DNA from: an uncultured Terrimonas sp.
GTDB taxonomy: Bacteria; Bacteroidota; Bacteroidia; Chitinophagales; Chitinophagaceae
Length of the DNA stretch: 7,423 nucleotides
Reading direction: 5' to 3'
NCBI GenBank assembly: GCA_946886925.1
Contig: CAMPJQ010000127.1
Span: 1-7,423 of the forward strand
In this document: one piece after another, positions 1 to 6,626 of the stretch
Numbering within the stretch: the stretch's first letter is position 1
Layout: each line of letters starts with the position of its first letter
Program-made: the position numbers and the translations under genes
The notes under the pieces: generated by a model
Told to the model about the DNA's origin: nothing
Databases searched by the model: none
Seen by the model: the letters and a program-made list of their open reading frames with translations, nothing else

Positions 1-626
1 CCATTGCAGGTAACAATTTGTACAGCGTTACATTAAGCGATCTGAATGTTTTTGGAATAACCACACCTCAACAACCTTCCTTTACCAATAAAATAAATAT
101 CGGCTGGAATATTGAAACCATTTTTCCTTTTCAGCAAAAGCTGTTTATAGGTTCCACTACAGGTATGTATATCTATAATATTTCAAATGGCAATAACCCT
201 GTGAAAGAGAGCCAGTTTTTACATGTACAAAGTTGCGATCCTGTAATTGCCGATGAAAAATATGCATACGTTACATTGCGTACAGGCACAACGTGCAATG
301 GTGTTAACAATCGCCTGGAAATACTGGATATAACCAGTGTCAATACCCCTTCTTTGGTTAAAACTTATGAAATGACCAACCCGCATGGTTTGTCTAAAGA
401 TGGGGATATGTTATTCATTTGCGATGGAACCAATGGATTAAAAGTATACAATGCCGCAGATGTAAATAACCTTGAACTGATAACTACCATTGAAGGAATT
501 GAAACCTATGATGTAATTGCCATGAACAACATTGCACTGGTGGTAACCAGCGATGGTTTGTATCAGTACCTGTACGCCGATCCCGGCAATATACAATTGC
601 TTAGTAAAATTAAAGTGAAGCAATAA
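1..626 (+). CDS. LVIVD-repeat protein, C-terminal part (5' truncated by window)
   Basis: The reading frame is open from base 3 and runs to TAA at 624-626; the true start lies before the window, and the TTG at 18 is an ordinary Leu codon. About 208 residues are visible. They contain repeated units with a beta-rich segment such as LFIGSTTGMYIYNI, LEILDITSVNTPSLV or LFICDGTNGLKVYNAAD, each followed by a D/N-x-P or D-x-N type turn. This is the pattern of the LVIVD family, whose short repeats are predicted to build a beta-propeller-like fold. Family members in Bacteroidota are usually exported and often lipoproteins, but the N-terminus is absent so export cannot be checked. No catalytic motif is visible. 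The stop overlaps the start of the next gene, suggesting co-translation with the small barrel-like protein. The family call is fairly secure; the molecular role is unknown. Confidence 0.8.
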   Translation, partial: IAGNNLYSVTLSDLNVFGITTPQQPSFTNKINIGWNIETIFPFQQKLFIGSTTGMYIYNISNGNNPVKESQFLHVQSCDPVIADEKYAYVTLRTGTTCNGVNNRLEILDITSVNTPSLVKTYEMTNPHGLSKDGDMLFICDGTNGLKVYNAADVNNLELITTIEGIETYDVIAMNNIALVVTSDGLYQYLYADPGNIQLLSKIKVKQ

Positions 627-1216
627 TGAGAAAACAAATCGTTTTGGTTGCCGCAATCTTTCTGGCTTTGCATTTGCAGGCGCAGCAAAAAACATTGCCC
701 AAACCTGTTTTTCATTCTATTGAACAAATAGCAATGGTTAATGGTAACAATGCCGTGTCGGGCGCGCTGCAAACGGTTAACGGTGTGGGATATGGCAACT
801 GGTTTGCCGGCATAGGGGCAGGAATTGATTTTTACCGTTACCGTTCTGTACCTTTATTCCTTGAGCTCAAAAGATCGTTTGATGTAAAGAAAGGGAATAA
901 GCTCTTTGTATATGCCGATGGCGGCTATAACCTGCCCTGGGTTAAAAGAAAAGAGCCGGAGTTTACCATCTGGAGTTGGCCACGCAATACAAGCTATAAA
1001 TACGATGGAGGCACGTATATGGATGCCGGATTCGGATATGCCGTTCATTTAAAAGGTGGCAATGCTTTTTTGATGAGTGCAGGTTATTCGCATAAATATT
1101 TTAGTGAGAAAAGAACCACTACTACCGTAACCGGGGAAAATACGGAAACGGTGGATATACAAAAATTCACCTACAGCATGAACCGCTTAATGATTAAACT
1201 GGGCTGGCAGTTTTAA
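626..1216 (+). CDS. small secreted protein, probable outer-membrane beta-barrel, function unknown
   Basis: The 196-residue product starts at an ATG whose A is the last base of the upstream TAA stop (TAATG), so it is probably translated by re-initiation after the LVIVD gene. Residues 1-19 look like a Sec signal peptide: basic MRK, a hydrophobic core, and a likely cleavage after LQA. The mature part is rich in Gly, Tyr, Phe and Trp, with alternating polar and hydrophobic stretches such as GNWFAGIGAGIDFYRYR, KLFVYADGGYNL, MDAGFGYAVHL and FLMSAGYSHKYF. It ends in LMIKLGWQF, with a terminal Phe as in many outer-membrane barrel proteins. This suggests a small barrel of roughly eight strands, an inference from composition only. 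I recognise no named family. A role together with the LVIVD protein at the cell surface is plausible from the gene overlap but unproven. Confidence 0.75.
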   Translation: MRKQIVLVAAIFLALHLQAQQKTLPKPVFHSIEQIAMVNGNNAVSGALQTVNGVGYGNWFAGIGAGIDFYRYRSVPLFLELKRSFDVKKGNKLFVYADGGYNLPWVKRKEPEFTIWSWPRNTSYKYDGGTYMDAGFGYAVHLKGGNAFLMSAGYSHKYFSEKRTTTTVTGENTETVDIQKFTYSMNRLMIKLGWQF

Positions 1217-1217
1217 G

Positions 1218-1269
1218 AGTGAATGGTGAAAGGCGAAAGAAGTGAGACAGTGAATGATGAATAGTGAAT
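1218..1269. repeat. degenerate heptamer array, consensus RGTGAAW
   Basis: Directly after the barrel gene come 7-bp units AGTGAAT (1218-1224), GGTGAAA (1225-1231) and GGCGAAA (1232-1238). A 10-bp irregular stretch follows, then AGTGAAT (1249-1255), GATGAAT (1256-1262) and AGTGAAT (1263-1269). The 7-bp period is seen directly. The tract begins two bases after the stop codon and carries no credible ORF. Confidence 0.6.
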
Positions 1270-1277
1270 GTTTGCAT

Positions 1278-1298
1278 CAATGAGTCACCTGCTCATTG
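1278..1298. terminator. inverted repeat between convergent genes, possible bidirectional terminator
   Basis: CAATGAG (1278-1284) and CTCATTG (1292-1298) form a perfect 7-bp stem with a 7-base loop. The site lies between the 3' ends of the barrel gene and queG, where a shared terminator would be expected. No strong T-tract follows on either strand and the stem has only three G-C pairs, so function as an intrinsic terminator is uncertain. Confidence 0.3.
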
Positions 1299-1330
1299 TT
1301 AGTACGCTTAAACTGAAAACAAGACACTGA

Positions 1331-1358
1331 TAGCCCACAGCTCATAGCTTATACCTTA
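1331..1358. repeat. second heptamer array, consensus YAGCTYA
   Basis: Four contiguous 7-bp units are visible: TAGCCCA (1331-1337), CAGCTCA (1338-1344), TAGCTTA (1345-1351) and TACCTTA (1352-1358). The unit sequence is unrelated to the RGTGAAW array earlier in the same gap, although the period is the same. It ends 18 bp before the queG stop codon. Confidence 0.5.
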
Positions 1359-1376
1359 CTTCTTTTTACCGGCAGG

Positions 1377-2303
1377 CTAGGACCTGATGAATTTCAAGTT
1401 TCTTTTAATGCCATTGAATTTGGCTCTTTTCAGCGGAGAGCTTTTAAATATCTTTTTAAAGCTTTCTTCTGTTAAAGCTTCCCAGTCCTGCGTTGTAAAA
1501 TTCAGTAATTCGGGGATTGGTTCAAAAGCCATTTCATGTGTGGCCGTGCTGAAGCGATTCCAGGGGCACACTTCCTGGCATATATCGCAGCCAAACATCC
1601 AATTGTTGAATTTGCCTTTCATTTCACCAGGTATCAGCATATCTTTAAGCTCTATGGTAAAATACGAAATACATTTGCTGCCATCTACTACCCGGTTTTC
1701 CTGTATCGCGTCCGTTGGGCAGGCATCAATGCATTTTCTGCAGGAGCCGCAATAATCTTTAGCAACAGGATCATCATATTCCAGTTCAAGATCAACAATA
1801 AGTGTTGCGATAAAAAAGAAGGATCCGGACTTTTTATTGATGAGATTTCCGTTTTTTCCAACCCATCCCAGTCCGCTGCGCTGTGCCCATGTGCGTTCCA
1901 GCACGGGAGCCGAATCCACGAAGCCCCTTCCGTTTACGTCGCCGATTTTAGCTTTCATTTCCTGCAGGAAGTGTTTCAATTTGGCCCTGATCACTTCATG
2001 GTAATCATTTCCCCAGGCGTAACGGGATATCTTTGGCGTATCCGGACGGGGTGATGTCGCAGGAAAATAATTCAACAAAAGAGTAATAACCGACTGGGCG
2101 CCCGGCACTAATTTCAGGGGATTCACTCTCAGGTCGAAATAGTTTTCCATGTATTGCATAGATCCGTTCATGCCCTTGCTGAGCCAGGTTTCCAGTCTGC
2201 GGGCATCGTCATCAAGTGGAACGGCCCGGGCAATACCACAATAATCAAATCCACATTGCGTTGCTATATGTTTAACCGTGGCGGTATGGTGGCTTGTAGT
2301 CAA
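1377..2303 (-). CDS. queG: epoxyqueuosine reductase QueG (short form)
   Basis: QueG reduces epoxyqueuosine to queuosine at the wobble position of tRNAs with GUN anticodons, using cobalamin and two [4Fe-4S] clusters in the cytoplasm. The 308-residue product has the family's N-terminal part (GFDYCGIARA near 18-27) and VDSAPVLER at 129-137, where D130 matches the conserved catalytic Asp. The ferredoxin-like cluster ligands are C185, C188, C191 and C195 in CGSCRKCIDACP, plus C211, C239, C242 and C246, the last three in FGCDICQEVCPWN. The protein stops soon after the Fe-S region and so lacks the C-terminal HEAT-like extension of the roughly 380-residue E. coli and Bacillus enzymes. The start appears to be TTG: the upstream frame to the preceding stop has no ATG, and the first internal Met is residue 45, inside conserved sequence. 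The gene is convergent with the barrel gene and divergent from the transglutaminase-like pair, so it is probably monocistronic. Identification is secure; the exact start is less so. Confidence 0.95.
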   Translation of the reverse strand: MTTSHHTATVKHIATQCGFDYCGIARAVPLDDDARRLETWLSKGMNGSMQYMENYFDLRVNPLKLVPGAQSVITLLLNYFPATSPRPDTPKISRYAWGNDYHEVIRAKLKHFLQEMKAKIGDVNGRGFVDSAPVLERTWAQRSGLGWVGKNGNLINKKSGSFFFIATLIVDLELEYDDPVAKDYCGSCRKCIDACPTDAIQENRVVDGSKCISYFTIELKDMLIPGEMKGKFNNWMFGCDICQEVCPWNRFSTATHEMAFEPIPELLNFTTQDWEALTEESFKKIFKSSPLKRAKFNGIKRNLKFIRS

Positions 2304-2348
2304 ATTGATAAATAATATATTATGATACTTCTGATATGTGAAAAATGC

Positions 2349-2356
2349 TATATTCG
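2349..2356 (+). promoter_or_regulatory. candidate Bacteroidota -7 promoter element for the transglutaminase-like pair
   Basis: TATATTCG matches the Bacteroidota sigma-A -7 consensus TAnnTTTG with one mismatch. It lies 29 bp before the ATG at 2386, giving a plausible leader of about 25 bases. The -33 region shows only a weak TTCTG at 2329-2333. The start context is A-rich without a Shine-Dalgarno sequence. No equivalent match was found on the minus strand for queG. Confidence 0.4.
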
Positions 2357-2385
2357 CACCACACCCTTAAACCTTGTTAATAATC

Positions 2386-4395
2386 ATGAAAAGCAAAACC
2401 CTTGTCCTTGCGATAGCTGTGTTCAGCCTTTCGCAAAATTATCTCTTTGCACAGGAAAAGCTGAATATTAAATACGGAAAAATAACTTCCTCGGATTTTG
2501 ATCTCTCCAAAAGTAAATTTGATACCAGTGTTAGTGCGGTTGTTATTGCCGATATAGGCAGATCCGACTTCGATGGAAACAACAACGGCTGGTTTTCATT
2601 GTCCTTTAAAAAACATACCCGTATAAAAATCCTGAATCAAAACGGCATGGATGCCGCCAATGTGGAAATACCGCTTTATGTAAGTGGCAGTGCGGAAGAA
2701 AAAGTGATTAACCTCAAGGCATCAACTTATAATCTTGAGAACGGTAAAGTAGTGGAAACGGAATTAGACAAGAAGTCTGTCTTTAAAGATAAGTACGATA
2801 AGAACCACATAACGGTAAAGTTTACTCTCCCGGCTGTAAAAGAAGGATCTCTGATTGAATATGTATATACTGTTCAATCAGATTTTTTACGCAATTTGCA
2901 GCCGTGGGAGTTCCAGGGCGATTACCCGGTTTTATGGAGCCAGTATGAAGTTAAGATGCCCGACTTCTTTAATTACGTTTTCCTTTCGCAGGGCAGTTTC
3001 CCGCTGGAGCACAGTTCTCAAACAACCCGTGATAATTTTAGCATGGTTGAACCCGGCGGTGTATCAAGTTCTTCTTACTACAGTTTTACCGCCAACGCGG
3101 TTGAGCACAAATGGATAGCTAAAAATGTGCCCGCATTAAAAACGGAAAGTTTTACATCTACCATCCGGAATCATATAGCCAAAATAGAATTCCAGTTGTC
3201 TCAATACCGGTTTCCCAATACCCCGGTAAAAGATATTATGGGCAACTGGGCGAGCCTTGCAACAGAGCTAATGAAAGATGAGGACTTCGGTGCGGGACTT
3301 TTAAAAAACAACAATTGGCTGGATGATGAACTTAAACCTGTAGCCCAGGGGACAGCAGATAAGTTAGAAAAGGCTAAAAAAATATATGCCTATGTGCGCG
3401 ACAGGTTTACTTCTACCGGCAAAAGAGGTATCGGGCTTTCTGCACCGCTCAGAACGATCAGTAAAAATAAAAGCGGTTATGTTGCCGATATCAATTTACT
3501 GCTTACCGCAATGATGAAGCAGCAGGGCATAGAGGCATATCCTATTATATTAAGTACCCGCGGACACGGATATACACACGAGTTTTACCCGTTGTTAGAC
3601 AGGTTTAATTATGTGATCTGCGGAGTAAATATAAATGATAAGCTGTATTATCTTGATGCCAGCACCCCACTACTAGGGTTTAATCATTTAACAGACGAAT
3701 GCTATAACGGGCACGCAAGGCTGATTACTGAAAATCTGGCAACGGCGGTTTACCTGAGTGCAGATTCAGTAACGGAGAAGAAACTTACTTCTGTTTTTAT
3801 TCGCAGTGAGAAGCCTGGTGAATGGATGGGTCATAGCAGCACCAATGCGGGTTATTACGAATCTGTAAATGTGCGGGAAAGAATAAAAGACAAAGGCGAA
3901 GAACCTTTTTTTAAAAATATACAAACTGCCTATACAGGCGATATGACGCTGAGTGGACAAAAAATAGAACGGTTGAAGGATCTGGATGTACCGGTTAAAG
4001 TGGAGTATGATTTTGTGATGAACCAGGAAGATGACATGATCTATTTTAATCCGATGATGTGGGAAGGATACAAAGACAATTATTTTAAGGCTGCTGAAAG
4101 GTCTTATCCGGTAGAAATGCCTTATTTGTTTGATGAAACCTATATTTTGAACCTGTCGGTACCTGTGGGTTATACCGTAGAGGAAATCCCAAAATCGGCC
4201 AAAGTTCAATTTGGGGAAGCCGATGGTTTTTTTGAATATATGATTGATAAATCGGGTGAAACCATCAGGCTTCGCTCGAGGCTTAAACTGAACCGCGCTA
4301 CATATGCTCCTGAAGAATATAATGACCTGCGCGAATTTTTCAGCTATGTGGTAAAAAAGCATGCAGAGCCTATTGTATTGAAAAAGAAAAATTAA
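2386..4395 (+). CDS. exported DUF3857/transglutaminase-like protein lacking catalytic Cys and His
   Basis: I chose ATG 2386 over the in-frame TTG at 2374, because 2386 puts the basic MKSK directly before the hydrophobic core; the product has 669 residues. Residues 1-22 form a signal peptide with likely cleavage after LFA. Residues about 50-200 resemble DUF3857, residues about 300-430 a transglutaminase-like fold, and the rest is a beta-rich C-terminal part. Aligned by eye with the next gene product, the GDC active-site triplet is G364-Y365-V366 here, so the nucleophilic Cys is Val. The His position is Tyr409 in RFNYVICG, and only the Asp, D424 in YLDAS, remains. The surrounding helix (VADINLLLTAMMKQQGI) is intact and the frame is unbroken. 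This points to a maintained non-catalytic domain, perhaps for binding or scaffolding, rather than a decaying gene. The next gene starts 3 bp later, so the two are almost certainly co-transcribed. The substrate or partner is unknown; location is probably periplasmic. Confidence 0.9.
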   Translation: MKSKTLVLAIAVFSLSQNYLFAQEKLNIKYGKITSSDFDLSKSKFDTSVSAVVIADIGRSDFDGNNNGWFSLSFKKHTRIKILNQNGMDAANVEIPLYVSGSAEEKVINLKASTYNLENGKVVETELDKKSVFKDKYDKNHITVKFTLPAVKEGSLIEYVYTVQSDFLRNLQPWEFQGDYPVLWSQYEVKMPDFFNYVFLSQGSFPLEHSSQTTRDNFSMVEPGGVSSSSYYSFTANAVEHKWIAKNVPALKTESFTSTIRNHIAKIEFQLSQYRFPNTPVKDIMGNWASLATELMKDEDFGAGLLKNNNWLDDELKPVAQGTADKLEKAKKIYAYVRDRFTSTGKRGIGLSAPLRTISKNKSGYVADINLLLTAMMKQQGIEAYPIILSTRGHGYTHEFYPLLDRFNYVICGVNINDKLYYLDASTPLLGFNHLTDECYNGHARLITENLATAVYLSADSVTEKKLTSVFIRSEKPGEWMGHSSTNAGYYESVNVRERIKDKGEEPFFKNIQTAYTGDMTLSGQKIERLKDLDVPVKVEYDFVMNQEDDMIYFNPMMWEGYKDNYFKAAERSYPVEMPYLFDETYILNLSVPVGYTVEEIPKSAKVQFGEADGFFEYMIDKSGETIRLRSRLKLNRATYAPEEYNDLREFFSYVVKKHAEPIVLKKKN

Positions 4396-4398
4396 ACC

Positions 4399-6312
4399 AT
4401 GATCCGCCACATATTTATAACCCTCACCATTTTATTGAGCATATGCGATGTGCTTGCCGCCGATGGCGATTATGCAGTAAGTAATATACCCGAAGCATTG
4501 TTGAAAGATGCGAATGTGGTTAAGCGGATGGAAGATATCCGGTTTGAAGTGCTGGATCTGGGGAAATCACGCCTGTATCATAAATATGCGCTCACCGTTC
4601 TTAACGAAAACGGAGATAAATACGCTGTAGAAGTTGTGGGCTATGATAAGCTGCGGGAGTTTAAAAGTATGGAAGCTAATTTGTACGATGCCAACGGAAA
4701 AAAAATCAGGAGTCTTAAGAAAAGTGAGATCAGGGATTTAAGTGCTATGGATGATATTAGTCTTATGGATGATAACCGCATTAAAGTGCATGGTTTTTTT
4801 CACCGGCTTTATCCTTATACCATCGAATATGAAACCGTAGTGCAGTACAATTACAATATGTTTTTTCCTGCCTGGTCTCCCCTGGGTGGCGAAAATATGT
4901 CGGTAATGCAAAGCGCTATGACACTGGTTGTTCCGGCAGATTTTGCCATCCGGCATAAAGCGTTTAATTACCTGGCTGAACCTGATAAAAAAACGGAAAA
5001 AGGACGCGATATCTATCGCTGGGAACTAAATAACCTGGAGGCCATCCAATTGGAGTATGCTTCGCCCAACTGGAGCGATATTATGCCTGTAGTGTATTTA
5101 GGCCCCGTTAAGTTTGAGTTCGAAAAATACACAGGAGATATGTCATCCTGGGAAGGACTGGGGAAATTCATTTATACCTTAAACCAGGGCCGCGACAAAC
5201 TCCCCGATAATGTAAAGCAAATTGTTCATCAGCTCACCGATGGCATGAGCAATGATAAGGAAAAAGTACTGAAGCTATACAATTATCTGCAGCAAAATAC
5301 CCGCTATATCAGTGTGCAGCTCGGCATTGGAGGCTGGCAAACGTTCGATGCCACCTATGTAGCGCAAAGAAAATACGGCGACTGTAAGGCACTGTCCAAT
5401 TATATGTTTTCATTGCTTAAAGAAGCGGGTATAAAATCGCATTACACGCTTATTAAAAATGGTAGCGGACAACCACATTTTCTTGAAGATTTTCCGAGCA
5501 GCCAGTTCAATCATATTATTTTATGTGTACCTCTAAAAGCAGATACCATGTGGCTGGAATGCACGAGTCAAACAGTAGCTGCCGGCTATCTGGGCGGAAG
5601 CAATGCCAACCGGCCGGTGCTGCTGATAGATGAAAATGGAGGCAAACTGGTAAAAACCCCCAGGTATGGGATCGAACAAAATCTTCAGATCAGAAAAGCC
5701 TTGGGCAAACTTTCTGAAAATGGTGAATTGAACGTAAAGATCAATACACATTATACTGCAGTACAGCAGGATTACCTGCATGGCATGATCCACCAGTTGT
5801 CGAAAGACAAGCAGTTAGAATATCTTAAGAAAAATATAGACCTGCCACATTATGATGTTGAGCAATTTGAATATACTGAAAGCAAATCAGCCATTCCTGG
5901 AATAGATGAACATCTCGAATTAAACGCTTTAAACTATGCTTCCGTTACGGGAAAGCGATTGTTCATTACTCCTAACATCATTACCCGCTCGTCTGTGAAA
6001 CTCAGATCGGATGATAAAAGGAAATATCCTGTTTCATTGAATTTTGAATATCGCGACATTGACACTGCTGTAATCGAAATTCCGAACGGTTATGCGATAG
6101 AGAATATGCCACCTCCTGTGAACATCGAAAGCAAATTTGGAAGGTACAGTGCTTCTGTGGATGTTCAGGCAGATAAGATTATCTATTACCGGAGTATTGA
6201 AAAATTCAGCGGACGTTTTCCCCCATCTGATTATAATGAACTGGTAAAATTTTATTACCAGTTGTATAAAGCCGACAGAAGCAGGGTAGTGCTGGTGAAA
6301 AAAAACGGGTAG
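4399..6312 (+). CDS. exported DUF3857/transglutaminase-like protein with Cys-His retained
   Basis: The 637-residue product starts 3 bp after the stop of its paralogue, in an A-rich context. Residues 1-20 are a signal peptide with likely cleavage after VLA; C16 is not in a good lipobox (LSIC). Residues about 45-200 resemble DUF3857 and residues about 265-390 the transglutaminase core. The core contains RYISVQLGIGGWQTFDA, then YGDCKALSNYMFSLLKEAGI with putative nucleophile C329, then QFNHIILCV with H372. The third triad position lies in WLECTSQ, where E387 stands in for the usual Asp. The C-terminal 240 residues are beta-rich and of unknown role. The fold suggests a periplasmic cysteine hydrolase or amide/peptide-bond enzyme, since members of the superfamily act as proteases as well as cross-linkers. 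The substrate cannot be read from the sequence. The neighbour with the same layout but no Cys or His suggests the two work as a pair. Confidence 0.9.
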   Translation: MIRHIFITLTILLSICDVLAADGDYAVSNIPEALLKDANVVKRMEDIRFEVLDLGKSRLYHKYALTVLNENGDKYAVEVVGYDKLREFKSMEANLYDANGKKIRSLKKSEIRDLSAMDDISLMDDNRIKVHGFFHRLYPYTIEYETVVQYNYNMFFPAWSPLGGENMSVMQSAMTLVVPADFAIRHKAFNYLAEPDKKTEKGRDIYRWELNNLEAIQLEYASPNWSDIMPVVYLGPVKFEFEKYTGDMSSWEGLGKFIYTLNQGRDKLPDNVKQIVHQLTDGMSNDKEKVLKLYNYLQQNTRYISVQLGIGGWQTFDATYVAQRKYGDCKALSNYMFSLLKEAGIKSHYTLIKNGSGQPHFLEDFPSSQFNHIILCVPLKADTMWLECTSQTVAAGYLGGSNANRPVLLIDENGGKLVKTPRYGIEQNLQIRKALGKLSENGELNVKINTHYTAVQQDYLHGMIHQLSKDKQLEYLKKNIDLPHYDVEQFEYTESKSAIPGIDEHLELNALNYASVTGKRLFITPNIITRSSVKLRSDDKRKYPVSLNFEYRDIDTAVIEIPNGYAIENMPPPVNIESKFGRYSASVDVQADKIIYYRSIEKFSGRFPPSDYNELVKFYYQLYKADRSRVVLVKKNG

Positions 6313-6386
6313 GAGGTTGGAAGCTGCCGCCAAATTTGCTAAAGACTTTAAACGGCATTATATGTTCCCTGGCACTGAGCTGATCT

Positions 6387-6420
6387 GAATTTGCTTAAAT
6401 ATTAAGTCTGTTTCAAATTC
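6387..6420. terminator. bulged stem-loop, possible 3' end of the transglutaminase-like operon
   Basis: GAATTTG (6387-6393) pairs perfectly with CAAATTC (6414-6420). Inside, CTTAA (6394-6398) pairs with TTAAG (6402-6406) around an ATA loop. A 7-base bulge, TCTGTTT, lies on the 3' side. The structure sits 75 bp after the stop codon of the second paralogue. It is AT-rich and lacks a following T-run, so it is a weak terminator candidate and may instead be a transcript 3'-end stabiliser or chance. Confidence 0.25.
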
Positions 6421-6487
6421 TCCCATTCCCATGTTCCAAGCCAACCTGTGGCAAAGCAAAGAAGCAATGCAAAACAGTTCTTGCTTA

Positions 6488-6527
6488 CACATTTTCACGT
6501 TTTTCACATTTTCATATTTCTCACATT
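6488..6527. repeat. degenerate CACATTT array, block 1
   Basis: Units of 8-9 bp follow one another: CACATTTT, CACGTTTTT, CACATTTT, CATATTTCT and CACATT. Bases 6507-6527 are matched by 6571-6590 in block 2 except for one missing T. The tract is strongly strand-biased, with almost no G on the plus strand. Confidence 0.6.
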
Positions 6528-6570
6528 AACCCGCGGTCTGGCGCTTCTTTCCTCGCGTACTGACCGCTGT

Positions 6571-6607
6571 CATTTTCATATTCTCACATTTCCCACATTT
6601 CCACATT
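6571..6607. repeat. degenerate CACATTT array, block 2
   Basis: CATTTT, CATATTCT, CACATTTCC, CACATTTC and CACATT follow in the same orientation as block 1. The first 20 bases repeat the end of block 1 with a single T deletion. The block ends 11 bp before the candidate -7 element of xylA and so covers its expected -33 region. Confidence 0.6.
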
Positions 6608-6618
6608 ATGTTTTGCCT

Positions 6619-6626
6619 TATCTTTA
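6619..6626 (+). promoter_or_regulatory. candidate -7 promoter element for xylA
   Basis: TATCTTTA, followed by GCACC, matches the Bacteroidota TAnnTTTG -7 consensus at all positions but the last. It lies 41 bp before the xylA ATG, giving a leader of about 35 bases. No clear TTTG is present at -33, where repeat block 2 lies instead. The leader is AT-rich with no Shine-Dalgarno site before ATG 6668. Confidence 0.5.

Noticed and set aside
1536..2054. 172-codon plus-strand open frame within the queG region
   Set aside because: It is antisense to QueG, whose Fe-S cysteine motifs settle which strand is coding.
2374..2385. In-frame TTG at 2374 as start of the first transglutaminase-like protein
   Set aside because: ATG at 2386 follows an A/T-rich context and gives a normal signal peptide (basic MKSK then hydrophobic core); the TTG would add only MLII in front.
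3766..4410. 214-codon minus-strand open frame
   Set aside because: It lies wholly opposite a well-supported coding gene, and its product has no recognisable family, signal or motif.
4438..4450. Lipobox at C16 of the second transglutaminase-like protein
   Set aside because: The residue before the Cys is Ile, which does not fit Gly, Ala or Ser at -1, while a normal signal peptidase I site (VLA) follows at 18-20.
6314..6447. AGGTTGG (6314-6320) and CCAACCT (6441-6447) as terminal inverted repeats of a small MITE-like element
   Set aside because: Only 7 bp match, the extension needs a 5-base gap, and no flanking target duplication was found; a chance match is likely.
6507..6590. Repeat-spacer-repeat layout resembling a minimal CRISPR
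   Set aside because: Only two copies, low-complexity repeats embedded in wider similar tracts, a 43-bp spacer that is not repeated, and no cas gene in the window.
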